A DNA stretch of 64,000 nt, from the NCBI RefSeq assembly GCF_014650895.1, contig NZ_BMVV01000026.1, positions 1 to 64,000 of the forward strand, in the 5' to 3' direction. Position 1 is the first letter of the stretch; each line of letters begins with the position of its first letter. A model generated the notes under the pieces. The model did no database searches. It worked only from the letters and a program-made list of their open reading frames with translations, and was not told where the DNA came from. A program made the position numbers and the translations under genes. This document shows, one piece after another, positions 51,777 through 60,586 of the stretch. This DNA is from Streptomyces omiyaensis (lineage in GTDB: Bacteria; Actinomycetota; Actinomycetes; Streptomycetales; Streptomycetaceae).

Positions 51777-53252
51777 ATGCCCGACCCCAGGCCGGAGCCC
51801 GCCGCGATCCGGGTGACCACCCGCCGCGAGGTCCTGCCGTCGTACCCGACGCTTCCGGTGCACCAGGCGCTCGCCCACCGCTTCGGCAAGGAGCAGGTGT
51901 ACCTGCTCGAGTCGGCCGCGGGACCGGACCGCGACCGCAAGTACCAGTTCGTCGGCTTCGGCGAGCTGCTCTCGCTGTCCGTCACGGACAGCACCGTCAG
52001 CGTCGACGGCGAACCGTCCCTGCGCGAGGCGCTGTTGCGGCGGATCGCCCCGCTGCTCGACGCGACCGACGGCGAACTGCGGCTGCGCGCGCGCCGCGAC
52101 CTGTGGCGGGTCCTGCGGGAGCTGCACGCGCTGTTCGACGCGGAGGGCTCGCCGAACCGGTTCCGCTTCGGTTTCCTCGGCTACTTCGGCTACGACACGG
52201 TCCGCTACATCGAGGACCTGCCGTACGTCATCGACGAGCGCCCCCCGCTGCCCGACGTCCACCTGGTGCTGCACCAGGGCTGTGTGGTGATCGACCTCGA
52301 CAGCGGCGAGGGGGAACTCCTCCTGCACGAGTCCGACCACTGGCGGGCGTTCGACCCGGCCGAGGTGACGGCGCTGCTCGCCCGGGCCGAGGCGGAGCAT
52401 CCGGTGCCCCCCGCGGGCCCCGTGCCGGCCTCGGCCGCCTCGGACGACACCGACCCCGACGCGTACCGCCGCGACGTCGAACGGGCCCTGAAGCACATCG
52501 CCGTCGGCGACATCTACCAGGTGCAGCTCGGCCACGAGCTGACCATCCGCAGCTCCGTCGACCCGATCGACGTCTACCAGCGGATGCGCACCCACAACGC
52601 CTCGCCGTACATGTACCTGGCGCACGTCCGGGGGCAGACCGTGCTCGGCGCGAGTCCGGAGCTGTTCGTCCGGGTCGAGGACCGCACGGTCACCATGCGC
52701 CCGATCGCCGGCACCGTCCCGCGCGACGGCGACGACGAGGCGGCGGGCGCCCGGCTGCTGGCCGACGAGAAGGAGATCGCCGAGCACATCATGCTGGTGG
52801 ACCTGTGCCGCAACGACATCGGCCGGATCTGCCGCGCGGACACCCTGGAGGTGCCCGACGAGCTGATCGTCGAACGCTACTCGCACGTGCTGCACCTGGT
52901 CTCGACGGTGGTGGGCGAGGCCGAGCCGGACCGTGACACCTACGACATCATCGCCGCGCTGTTCCCCGCGGGCACGATGACCGGGACGCCGAAGATCCGG
53001 GCCATGGAGATCATCGAGCAGATCGAGCGCAGCCGCCGAGGTCTGTACGCGGGCGCGATCGGCGTGATCGACGTCGGCGGCTACACCAACCTCGCCCTGT
53101 GCATCCGCACCTTGTTCCACGAGGACGGCATGTACCGCACCCGGGCCTCCGCCGGCGTGGTCGCCGACTCCGTTCCGGAACGCGAATGGACCGAGACGCT
53201 AGCGAAGATGAGCGCCGCCTACTGGGCGGTGACCGGAAAGGGACTGCTGTGA
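51777..53252 (+). CDS. Anthranilate synthase component I-like chorismate enzyme
   Basis: A 491-residue chorismate-utilising enzyme. PIAGTVPR at 309-316 has Ala where the para-aminobenzoate enzyme has Lys, so the product is anthranilate or 2-amino-2-deoxyisochorismate (as in SgcD), not PABA. LFPAGTMTGTPKIRAMEIIEQIE and YTNLALCIRT are also present. The N-terminal LLES motif of the tryptophan-feedback site is retained (43-46). Its stop overlaps the glutaminase start (GTGA). A neighbouring ADIC dehydrogenase (SgcG type) is not seen, which favours anthranilate. Confidence 0.88.
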   Translation: MPDPRPEPAAIRVTTRREVLPSYPTLPVHQALAHRFGKEQVYLLESAAGPDRDRKYQFVGFGELLSLSVTDSTVSVDGEPSLREALLRRIAPLLDATDGELRLRARRDLWRVLRELHALFDAEGSPNRFRFGFLGYFGYDTVRYIEDLPYVIDERPPLPDVHLVLHQGCVVIDLDSGEGELLLHESDHWRAFDPAEVTALLARAEAEHPVPPAGPVPASAASDDTDPDAYRRDVERALKHIAVGDIYQVQLGHELTIRSSVDPIDVYQRMRTHNASPYMYLAHVRGQTVLGASPELFVRVEDRTVTMRPIAGTVPRDGDDEAAGARLLADEKEIAEHIMLVDLCRNDIGRICRADTLEVPDELIVERYSHVLHLVSTVVGEAEPDRDTYDIIAALFPAGTMTGTPKIRAMEIIEQIERSRRGLYAGAIGVIDVGGYTNLALCIRTLFHEDGMYRTRASAGVVADSVPEREWTETLAKMSAAYWAVTGKGLL

Positions 53253-53905
53253 GCGTGACCGCACTGAACAGCGGCGTCGGGCGGTCGGGCCCCGGGCCCC
53301 GGGTCCTCGTCGTGGACGCCTTCGACAGCTTCGTCGACATCCTGCGGCAGTACCTGATGTCCGCCGGGGCCGAACCGGTCATGGCGCGCTCCCACACCCT
53401 GAGCGAGCAGCAGGTGGCGGAGCTGCGGCCGGACGCGCTGCTGCTCGGTCCCGGCCCCGGCCACCCGGACGTCAGCGGGCACGTGGAGCTGGTGCGCGCC
53501 TTCGCGGGCCGGCTGCCCATCCTCGGCGTCTGTCTCGGCCACCAGGCGATCGGGCGGGCCTACGGGGCGACCGTGGTCCCGGCGGAGCACCTGATGCACG
53601 GCAAGACCAGCCGGGTCAGCCACGACGGCCGCGGCCTCTTCGAGGGCATGCCCGAGGGCTTCCAGGCCACCCGCTACCACTCGCTCGTGGTGGTCGAGGA
53701 CAGTCTTCCGCCGGTCCTGGAAGTGAGCGCGACCTCCGTCGACGACGGCTACGTGATGGGGCTCCGGCACCGGACGCTGCCGGTGGAGTCGGTGCAGTTC
53801 CACCCGGAGTCCATCCGGACGGAGGGCGGCATGCGCATGATCCACAACTTTGTGCGCGCGACCGCGGCGTTCCCGTCCCGGCAGGACAGCGGCGTCGCCG
53901 CGTGA
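53249..53905 (+). CDS. Anthranilate synthase component II-like glutamine amidotransferase
   Basis: A 218-residue class I amidotransferase that delivers ammonia to component I. The nucleophile Cys95 is in ILGVCLGHQAIG, and the His-Glu pair is in VQFHPESI. The first ~16 residues are a flexible extension. It overlaps the preceding and following genes by 4 bp (GTGA each), making a tightly coupled set with the quinone oxidoreductase. Dedicated copies of both subunits outside a tryptophan operon point to secondary metabolism. Confidence 0.9.
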   Translation: MSVTALNSGVGRSGPGPRVLVVDAFDSFVDILRQYLMSAGAEPVMARSHTLSEQQVAELRPDALLLGPGPGHPDVSGHVELVRAFAGRLPILGVCLGHQAIGRAYGATVVPAEHLMHGKTSRVSHDGRGLFEGMPEGFQATRYHSLVVVEDSLPPVLEVSATSVDDGYVMGLRHRTLPVESVQFHPESIRTEGGMRMIHNFVRATAAFPSRQDSGVAA

Positions 53906-54900
53906 GGCGTTACCGGCTCACCGGCTTCGACGGCCCGGCCTCGCTGCGCGAGGAGAGGTGCGAGATCCCTCGGCCCGGCCCGCGCCAGGTGCTGGTCCGG
54001 ATGCGGGCCTGGTCCCTCAACCACCGCGACCTGCTGATCGCGCACGGACGCTACAGCCGTGACATCGCGCCCGGCCTCGTACCGCTGTCGGACGGGGCGG
54101 GCGAGGTCGTCGAGACCGGCCCGGAGGTCACCGCCTGGCGGCCCGGGGACGCGGTCGCCGGGCTGTTCCTGCCCGACTGGCGCTCGGGACGCCCCCGGGT
54201 CGACCGGGCCCTCGGCGGGTCCGTCGACGGCGTCCTCGCCGAGTACGTGGTCTTCGACGAGGAGGCGGTCGTCGCCGCCCCCGCCCATCTCGGCTTCGCC
54301 GAGGCCGCCACCCTGCCGTGCGCCGCGCTCACCGCGTGGCAGGCGGTCGTCGAGGTCGGCGGGCTGCACCCCGGCCAGACGGTGCTCACCCTGGGCAGCG
54401 GCGGCGTGTCGGTGTTCGCGCTGCAGTTCGCCGCTGCGGGCGGCGCACGGGTGATCTCGACCTCCGGCAGCCCGGCCAAGCTGGAGCGGCTGCGCGAGCT
54501 GGGGGCGGCCGAAGTGATCGACCACGCCCGGGAACCCGAATGGGGCGCGCGCGCGGCCGTATCGGCCGGGGGCGGCGTCGACCACGTCGTCGAGGTCGGC
54601 GGGGCGGGCACCATGCGCCAGTCGATCACGGCGGCCCGGGTCGGCGGCCGGATCAGCGTCATCGGCGTGCTGGGCGGCGGGACCGGGATCAGTCCGGTCC
54701 CCCTGCTGCGCAAGGTGCTGTGCGTGCAGGGCGTCCAGGTCGGCAGCGCGGAGATGTTCCGGGCCATGAACCGGGCCCTGGAACAGCGGCGCATCCGGCC
54801 GGTGATCGACCGGGAGTTCCCGTTCTCGGAGGCCGGGGCCGCGTTCCGGCACCTCGAGGCCGCCGGCCACATCGGCAAGGTGGTGATCACCGCCGACTGA
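53902..54900 (+). CDS. Quinone oxidoreductase-like medium-chain dehydrogenase/reductase
   Basis: A 332-residue MDR protein. The substrate domain has MRAWSLNHRDLLIAHGRY, and the NADPH loop is LTLGSGGVSVFALQFAA. No zinc-binding cysteine set is visible, fitting the zinc-free quinone oxidoreductase (Qor) branch. It would reduce an enone or quinone, perhaps of a chorismate-derived ring. GTG 53902 overlaps the amidotransferase stop. It ends the coupled anthranilate-synthase group. Confidence 0.86.
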   Translation: MRRYRLTGFDGPASLREERCEIPRPGPRQVLVRMRAWSLNHRDLLIAHGRYSRDIAPGLVPLSDGAGEVVETGPEVTAWRPGDAVAGLFLPDWRSGRPRVDRALGGSVDGVLAEYVVFDEEAVVAAPAHLGFAEAATLPCAALTAWQAVVEVGGLHPGQTVLTLGSGGVSVFALQFAAAGGARVISTSGSPAKLERLRELGAAEVIDHAREPEWGARAAVSAGGGVDHVVEVGGAGTMRQSITAARVGGRISVIGVLGGGTGISPVPLLRKVLCVQGVQVGSAEMFRAMNRALEQRRIRPVIDREFPFSEAGAAFRHLEAAGHIGKVVITAD

Positions 54901-55017
54901 CCCGGCCGCCCCGCGCCCTCCGCGCCCCCCGATGCCCCTGGTGAGCACACCAGGAGATGCGGCGGCGGGCCCGCGCCGAGGAGGATCCCAGGGGACCGTA
55001 CCGGCGACGGAGGCGAA

Positions 55018-56328
55018 GTGGAGTACTGGAACCCCAAGGCAGAGACCATGCCGCGCCACGAACTCGAGGCGTGGCAGTGGCGCAGGCTACAGCGGGCGCT
55101 CCACCACGCCCGCGCCCGCTCGCCCTTCTGGCGCGAGCGGCTGCCCGGTGACATCACCTCGATGGAGGACTACGTCCGGCGCGTGCCGCTGCTGCACAAG
55201 GCGGACCTGCTCGCCGCCGAGCAGCAGGCGCCGCCGTACGGCACCTGGCCGTCGATCGACCCGGCGCGTGGCATCCGCCACCACCAGACCAGCGGCACCA
55301 GCGGCAATCCGCCGATCCGCACCATCGACACGGCGGGCGACTGGACCTGGTCGACGGACACCTTCTGCACGGCGCTGTACGCGATGGGCGTGCGCCCGCA
55401 CCACAAGGGCATGGTGGCGTTCGGGTACGGCCTGTTCATGGGCTTCTGGGGGATGCACTACGGCCTGGAGCGGATGGGCTGCACGGTCGTCCCGGCCGGC
55501 GGCCTCGACTCGCGGACGCGGATCAAGCTCCTCGTGGACTACGGCATCGAGGTCGTCGGGCTCACCCCGAGCTATGCGATGCGCCTGATCGAGACCGCCC
55601 GGGAGATGGGCATCGACCTGGCGAAGGAGGCGAACGTCAAGATCATCCTGGCGGGCGCCGAGCCCCGGTCGAAGTTCACCACGCGCACCATCGAGGAGGC
55701 CTTCGGGGCGCGCGTCTTCAACGCCGCGGGCACCACCGAGTTCGGCGGCGTCTTCATGTTCGAGTGCCCGTCGCGCCGGGGCGCCTGCCACATCATCGAG
55801 CCCTCCACGATCGAGGAGGTGCTGCACCCCGAGACCGGGCTGCCGGTCGGCTACGGCGAGGAAGGGGTGCGGGTCACCACCGGGCTGTCCCGCGAGGGCA
55901 TGCAGCTGTTCCGGCACTGGACCGAGGACGTGGTCGTCAAACGGCCCGCCGCCGCCTGCGGGTGCGGCAGGACCTGGGACTTCTACGACGGCGGGATCAT
56001 CCGGCGGGTCGACGACATGCGCAAGATCCGCGGGGTGTCGGTCACCCCGGTGATGATCGAGGACGTGGTCCGCGGTTTCGACGAGGTCAGCGAGTTCTCG
56101 ACGTCGATCAGCTCGGTGCGCGGTCTGGACACGGTCTTCGTCCGGGTGGAGCCGCGGCACGTGCCGGGCGGCGACGTGACCACGCTGGCCCGGCGCATCG
56201 CCGAGGAGTTCAAGCGGGAGATCGGGATACGGCCCGAGGTGGAACTGGCCCCCGAGGGCACTCTGCCCCGGCAGGAATGGAAGGCGGCGAGGCTCCGTGA
56301 CGAACGCGCACTCGTTTCTCAGCCCTGA
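55018..56328 (+). CDS. PaaK-like adenylate-forming ligase 2
   Basis: A 436-residue phenylacetate-CoA ligase family protein, with the shortened ANL fold. HHQTSGTSGNPPIRTID is the nucleotide loop, FNAAGTTEFGGVFMFE the A5-like region, and a cysteine cluster ACGCGRTWDFYDGG sits near the end of the adenylation core. TLPRQEWKAARLRD is the C-terminal end. GTG 55018 follows GACGGAGG. It probably activates another aryl acid, distinct from that of the gene at 50327. The small gene at 56297 overlaps its last 32 bp in another frame. Confidence 0.85.
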   Translation: MEYWNPKAETMPRHELEAWQWRRLQRALHHARARSPFWRERLPGDITSMEDYVRRVPLLHKADLLAAEQQAPPYGTWPSIDPARGIRHHQTSGTSGNPPIRTIDTAGDWTWSTDTFCTALYAMGVRPHHKGMVAFGYGLFMGFWGMHYGLERMGCTVVPAGGLDSRTRIKLLVDYGIEVVGLTPSYAMRLIETAREMGIDLAKEANVKIILAGAEPRSKFTTRTIEEAFGARVFNAAGTTEFGGVFMFECPSRRGACHIIEPSTIEEVLHPETGLPVGYGEEGVRVTTGLSREGMQLFRHWTEDVVVKRPAAACGCGRTWDFYDGGIIRRVDDMRKIRGVSVTPVMIEDVVRGFDEVSEFSTSISSVRGLDTVFVRVEPRHVPGGDVTTLARRIAEEFKREIGIRPEVELAPEGTLPRQEWKAARLRDERALVSQP

Positions 56329-56488
56329 GCAGGAGGCCCGGCTGCTCGGCGCCTACACGGCCCTGAAGGAGCTGTCGGCCGACTGCCCGGTGCCCGCGGT
56401 GGGCGCCGCGGTGACCATGGCCCTGGCCGAGCTGCGCACGGCCCTCGACGGCCAGGGCGTGGAGTTCGACTACTTCTCCACGGTCTGA
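56297..56488 (+). CDS. Small hypothetical protein (63 aa)
   Basis: A 63-residue acidic helical protein starting at GTG 56297 within the end of the ligase gene: MTNAHSFLSPEQEARLLGAYTA, then a helix LAELRTALDGQ and an ending FDYFSTV. No domain is recognised. The overlap and regular GC-rich codon use support a real coupled gene. It may be a partner or regulatory subunit of the ligase; nothing proves it. Confidence 0.5.
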   Translation: MTNAHSFLSPEQEARLLGAYTALKELSADCPVPAVGAAVTMALAELRTALDGQGVEFDYFSTV

Positions 56489-56740
56489 GGTCCGCACCCG
56501 CGACCCGTGCGAGGACCCGCGCCGAGAACCGTGCCGAGGTCCGTACCGGCACCGCCCGATCCCGGCGCGACACGGGCCGGTGCGCCACCCCCCGGGTGCC
56601 GCGCCGGCCCACGTCCGCGCGTGTTTCCCGTGTCCAAACCCGTTTCGGGAACACCGCATTTTCGAAGGTGCGGCGGGGTGGCGCCGACGCCAGCATGACT
56701 CGCGGCCCATCAGGTATCGAATTCCAAGGGAGCGCGAAAC

Positions 56741-58081
56741 GTGGCATCTCGCAATGTCCGGACAGGCGCCGCCGAATCCCCCCAGAAGCGCAGAGTCCCC
56801 GTCCTCGACGGTCTGCGCGGACTGTGCGCGGTCGCAGTCCTCGTCTACCACGTCGCCTACACGGCGGGCGTGAGCAACCACTTCGCGGACCCGCGCGCCA
56901 ACGTGTGGGGTTATCTCACCGAGGGCATGGGCGTCTTCCTGCCTCCCTTCTTCGTCCTGTCCGGCCTGATGCTCTACCGGCCCTTCGCCCGCCGTACCGT
57001 GACCGCCGAGGGCACCGCCCCGCGGGTCGCCCCCTTCTACTGGCGCCGCTTCGTGCGCATCGTCCCCGCCTTCTGGGCGCTGGTGCTCGCCTCGATCCTG
57101 CTCCTGGACTACGACAAGATCGACGGCGTCTGGTTCTTCCTCCGGCCGCTCCTGATGATCCACTTCTTCACCCGGGCCGAGTGGGTCACCGGTATCGAGC
57201 CGACCTGGACCGTTCCCACCGAGATGCTGTTCTACCTGGCGCTTCCGGTCATCGCCTGGGTCATCCACACGTTCGCCGTGCGCGGCACCACCCCGGCCCA
57301 GCGCGCCCGCCGGATGTTCGTCCCGCTCGTCGCCCTGGTCCTCATCGGCATGGCCTGGACCGCCTACTGCTTCCTGCCGTCCATGACGGCCGACGTCTGG
57401 TACCTGTCCTTCTGGCCCTTCGGCTACGTCGGCTACTTCGCCGGCGGCATGGCCCTGGCCGTGATGCTCTCCTACGCCGAGGTGGCACCGCGCCGGCCGG
57501 CTCTGTTCCGCTGGGCCGCCAAGTGGCCGATGGGCTTCTGGCTGGTCGCGCTGCTCGCCTACCTCGCCAACGTGCCGCACCCGTTCGGCGAGCCCGGCAT
57601 GGGCGACTGGGGCGCGCTCACCCAGCAGATGGTGCTGCACACCCTGTTCTTCGTCTTCTCGATGTGCGTCGTGATCCCGCTGGTGGCGCCCGGCGCCCGC
57701 TCGAAGACCATGGACCTGGTCCTCGCGAACCGTCCGATGGCCTTCCTCGGCCGCATCTCGTACGGCATCTACCTGTGGCACGTGTTCTTCATCCACGTCG
57801 TGCTCCACAACGGCAGCATGTTCGGCAAGTCCGCCGTCAACTCGGGCATGCTGCGCGGCACCGTCGGCTTCGCCGAGATGGTGAGCCTGGTCCTGCTCGG
57901 CACCCTCGTCGCCGCACTGGCCAGCCACTACGTCATCGAGGAGCCGCTGAACAAGAAGCTGCGCGGCCTCTTCGACCGGCGCGCGAAGGGCCGCGAGGAC
58001 GAGGTGTCCGCGTCCGGCCCGAAGGGCACCGGGGGCGACTCCCCGTCCTCGTCGGAGCAGGGCGTCCTGACCTCCGTCTGA
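56741..58081 (+). CDS. Acyltransferase 3 family membrane protein
   Basis: A 446-residue OafA/NodX-type membrane acyltransferase with about ten helices. The N-terminal LDGLRGLCAVAVLVYHV motif holds the conserved Arg and catalytic His, and SYGIYLWHVFFIHVVL lies near the end. Such proteins transfer acetyl or longer acyl groups onto sugars, peptides or antibiotics at the inner membrane. GTG 56741 follows AAGGGAG, after a 252-bp gap without other features. It could acylate the product during export. It is followed by a strong terminator. Confidence 0.84.
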   Translation: MASRNVRTGAAESPQKRRVPVLDGLRGLCAVAVLVYHVAYTAGVSNHFADPRANVWGYLTEGMGVFLPPFFVLSGLMLYRPFARRTVTAEGTAPRVAPFYWRRFVRIVPAFWALVLASILLLDYDKIDGVWFFLRPLLMIHFFTRAEWVTGIEPTWTVPTEMLFYLALPVIAWVIHTFAVRGTTPAQRARRMFVPLVALVLIGMAWTAYCFLPSMTADVWYLSFWPFGYVGYFAGGMALAVMLSYAEVAPRRPALFRWAAKWPMGFWLVALLAYLANVPHPFGEPGMGDWGALTQQMVLHTLFFVFSMCVVIPLVAPGARSKTMDLVLANRPMAFLGRISYGIYLWHVFFIHVVLHNGSMFGKSAVNSGMLRGTVGFAEMVSLVLLGTLVAALASHYVIEEPLNKKLRGLFDRRAKGREDEVSASGPKGTGGDSPSSSEQGVLTSV

Positions 58082-58109
58082 CCACCCGGCACGGCCCTGC
58101 CGCCGGTGC

Positions 58110-58155
58110 GACGGAGGGGCGGCCGGCTCCGGAAGGAGCCTGCCGCCCCTCCGTC
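58110..58155. terminator. 21-bp near-perfect stem terminator after acyltransferase
   Basis: Arms at 58110-58130 and 58135-58155 pair over 20 of 21 positions with a GGAA loop, 29 bp after the acyltransferase stop. It separates the biosynthetic unit from the ABC importer unit. Confidence 0.75.
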
Positions 58156-58268
58156 TCGCACGGAACCGGTGCCCCGAGTCCGCCGCCTCCCGCGGACGTC
58201 CGGGAACCCGGGGCCTTCGTCGCACGACTTCTCCGGCGCAGGGGCACGGAAGCAGTGAGGGGCACGGG

Positions 58269-58904
58269 ATGGGCGGACTGGACATACGCATGCGCGGGGT
58301 CTCCTGTCGTCACGGGCGCGCCGAAGCCGTGGCCGAGGTCGACCTGGAGATCGGCGCCGGCGAGCGGGTCGCGCTGACGGGCACCAACGGGTCCGGGAAG
58401 ACGACGCTGCTGCGGGCGGTCCTCGGGCTGCACCGGCAGACCAGCGGCTCCATCGAGGTCGGCGGGCGCGGTGCGCGCTCGGCCGCCGAGTGGGCCCGGC
58501 GGCGCCGGTCGTGCGCCTGGATCCCGCAGAAGCCCGCGGCGGGCCGTTTCCCGCTGCGCGGCGACGAGCTGCTCGCGAGCAGCGGCGCGCCCGGCGAGGC
58601 GGTGCGGGCCGCGGAGCGGCTCGGGGTAGGGGAACTGGCCTCGCGCCCCGTGGGCACCCTGTCCGGCGGGCAGTTGCAGCGGATGTACCTGGCGCGGGCG
58701 ATCGGCTGCGTCGCCGCCGGCGCCCGGGTGCTGCTCGCGGACGAGCCGACCGCCGCCCTCGACTTCGCGGGGCAGGAGGAGGCGGCCGGCGTGCTGGTCT
58801 CGCTGCCGGTCACCCTCCTGGTCGTCACCCACGACCGGGCCCTCGCGGACCGGTGCGACCGGGTCCTGGAGATGGCCGCCGGGCACCTGCGGGAGGTGCG
58901 GTGA
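58269..58904 (+). CDS. ABC transporter ATPase (metal-importer type)
   Basis: A 211-residue ATPase with Walker A GTNGSGKTTLL (about 40-50), signature LSGGQLQRMYLARA and Walker B VLLADEPTAALDFAG. It lies in a three-gene unit with a ZnuB/TroC-type permease and a substrate-binding lipoprotein, fitting a zinc/manganese importer. Its stop overlaps the permease start (GTGA). It may be unrelated to the cluster, or supply metal to the zinc dehydrogenase and two-metal amidohydrolase. Confidence 0.86.
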   Translation: MGGLDIRMRGVSCRHGRAEAVAEVDLEIGAGERVALTGTNGSGKTTLLRAVLGLHRQTSGSIEVGGRGARSAAEWARRRRSCAWIPQKPAAGRFPLRGDELLASSGAPGEAVRAAERLGVGELASRPVGTLSGGQLQRMYLARAIGCVAAGARVLLADEPTAALDFAGQEEAAGVLVSLPVTLLVVTHDRALADRCDRVLEMAAGHLREVR

Positions 58905-59779
58905 GCGCGCTCGCGACGGCCGACCTCGGCGCCGTGCTCCAGCTCGTCCCGGTCCAGCGGGCCGGGATCGCGCTGCTCCTGGCGTCCGTCGGCCTCCCGG
59001 TGATCGGCGTCGTCATCGTCGGACTCGACATCATGCCGGTGCGGTTCGCGATGATGCACGTGGCGCTCCTCGGCATCGCGGTCGGGCTGCTGACCGGCAT
59101 CGATCCGATGGTGTGCGCCCTGGTGGCGTGCGCGCTGTCGGGGGCGGGCGTCGCGCCGCTGGCCCGGACGCCGTCGGGGCTGTCGGGGGCGATGGGCCTG
59201 CTGATGAGCCTGGCGATCGCCGCCGCGCTGCTCGTCCTCGCCGTCTCCGGCGTCAACGCCTCGGGGGCCTTCGCCCTGCTGTGGGGGTCGATCCTGTCGG
59301 TCGGCACGGCGGACCTCGTGGTCCTCGGCGCGCTCGCCGTCGTCGTGCCCGCGCTGTTCTGGTGGCGGCGCCGCGAGGTGGCGCTGCTGCTGTACGACCG
59401 CGAGCTCGCCCAGTGCTCGGGCGTGCCGGTCCGGCTCCTCACCACGGTCCTTCTCGTCCTGGTCGCGGTCGCGGTCGCCGGCGCGATCAAGCTGACCGGG
59501 GCGCTCCTGGTCGACGCGCTGACCCTGTTGCCCGCGCTCGCGGCCCGCCGCCTGGGCCGCTCGCTGGGGTCGATCACGCTGTGGGCGGTCTGCATCGGCG
59601 TCGCGGTCAACGTCACGGGCTTCCTGCTGGCCCTGTGGCTGGACTGGCCTCCGGGCCCGGTCCTCGTCCTCACGGCGGGGGCCGTCGTCCTCGCCGCGCA
59701 TCTCGTTCCCGAACGGAGAATCAGCCCATGGCGCGCATCCGCGTCCGTACCGCCCGTCTCGCTCCCCTCGTCGCACTGA
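58901..59779 (+). CDS. ABC-3 type metal transporter permease
   Basis: A 292-residue integral membrane protein with about eight helices (GIALLLASVGLPVIGVVIVGLDI, and FAMMHVALLGIAVGLL, in which His is typical). IKLTGALLVDALTLLPALAA is the permease motif of the ABC-3 family of zinc/manganese importers. GTG 58901 overlaps the ATPase stop. Its last 52 bp overlap the start of the binding-protein gene in another frame. Confidence 0.84.
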   Translation: MSALATADLGAVLQLVPVQRAGIALLLASVGLPVIGVVIVGLDIMPVRFAMMHVALLGIAVGLLTGIDPMVCALVACALSGAGVAPLARTPSGLSGAMGLLMSLAIAAALLVLAVSGVNASGAFALLWGSILSVGTADLVVLGALAVVVPALFWWRRREVALLLYDRELAQCSGVPVRLLTTVLLVLVAVAVAGAIKLTGALLVDALTLLPALAARRLGRSLGSITLWAVCIGVAVNVTGFLLALWLDWPPGPVLVLTAGAVVLAAHLVPERRISPWRASASVPPVSLPSSH

Positions 59780-60537
59780 GCGCGGCGCTGCCGCTGCTGG
59801 CCGGGTGCGGGGAGGACGCGCCGGCGTCCGGCACCGGCGCCCAGGGGGCGAAGGACAAGCCGGTGGTCGTCGCGACGACCACCTGGGAGGGCGCCTTCGC
59901 CAAGGCGGCCGGGGCCGAGGACGTCACGGTGATCGTGCCGCGGTCCGTGCACCACGCCCCGGACTACGACCCGAAGCCGTCCGATCTCGCGGCCGTCGCG
60001 CAGGCGGACTTCGTGCTGTACGCGCCGTTCGAACCGTACGCGGCGAAGATCAGGGAGGCGGCCGGCTCGAAGGCCAGGCTCGTCGAGGTGAACCTCGACA
60101 ACGACCCGGCCAGGGCCAAGGCCGAGGTCGAGCGCCTCGGCGCCCTGTTCGGCACGGAGGACACCGCCTCGCGGTGGAAGACCGGTCTCGACCGCGAGGT
60201 CGCGAAGCTGAACGGCGAGCTGAAGGCCGCGTGGCCGGACGGGAGGAGCCCGGCCGTCGTCGCCCAGGTCTTCACGGCCTGGGCGGCCGGTCTCGCGGGC
60301 GCCACGCCGGTGGGCACGTACGGCCCCGAGCCGGTCACCCCCGCGCAGCTGCTCTCCCTCTCGGCGAAGAAGCCCGCCCTCGTCCTCGACAACGCGCACA
60401 TGTCGACCGGGACCGTGCTGCCGGACTCGGGGGCGCGGCAGGTGCCGATCGTGAACTACCCGGGCGAGGACCTGGATCTGCTGGCGGTGTACCGCGACGC
60501 GGCGGCCGGGCTGAAGAAGGCGATGAGCGGCTCCTGA
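59728..60537 (+). CDS. Metal ABC transporter substrate-binding lipoprotein (ZnuA/TroA-like)
   Basis: A 269-residue lipoprotein. Residues 1 to ~25 are a lipoprotein signal with lipobox LLAGC. The mature part reads DKPVVVATTTWEGAFAKAAG, and a His pair in RSVHHAPDYDPKPSDLAAVAQADFVLY resembles the first metal-ligand region of the TroA/ZnuA family. A His-rich loop of high-affinity zinc binders is absent, so the metal is uncertain. It overlaps the permease gene by 52 bp, an unusually long overlap. Confidence 0.8.
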   Translation: MARIRVRTARLAPLVALSAALPLLAGCGEDAPASGTGAQGAKDKPVVVATTTWEGAFAKAAGAEDVTVIVPRSVHHAPDYDPKPSDLAAVAQADFVLYAPFEPYAAKIREAAGSKARLVEVNLDNDPARAKAEVERLGALFGTEDTASRWKTGLDREVAKLNGELKAAWPDGRSPAVVAQVFTAWAAGLAGATPVGTYGPEPVTPAQLLSLSAKKPALVLDNAHMSTGTVLPDSGARQVPIVNYPGEDLDLLAVYRDAAAGLKKAMSGS

Positions 60538-60550
60538 CCGCGGGACGGAG

Positions 60551-60583
60551 CGAGGGGGAGGGGCGCGGCGGCCCTCCCCCTCG
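60551..60583. terminator. Bidirectional terminator hairpin
   Basis: Perfect 12-bp arms at 60551-60562 and 60572-60583 with a 9-base loop, between the convergent lipoprotein (stop at 60537) and acyl-CoA ligase (stop at 60587) genes. Confidence 0.75.
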
Positions 60584-60586
60584 TCG

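Noticed and set aside
54938..54953. CTGGTG-AGCA-CACCAG hairpin before the second PaaK-like gene
   Set aside because: Only 6 bp and no supporting context; not strong enough to call an operator or terminator.
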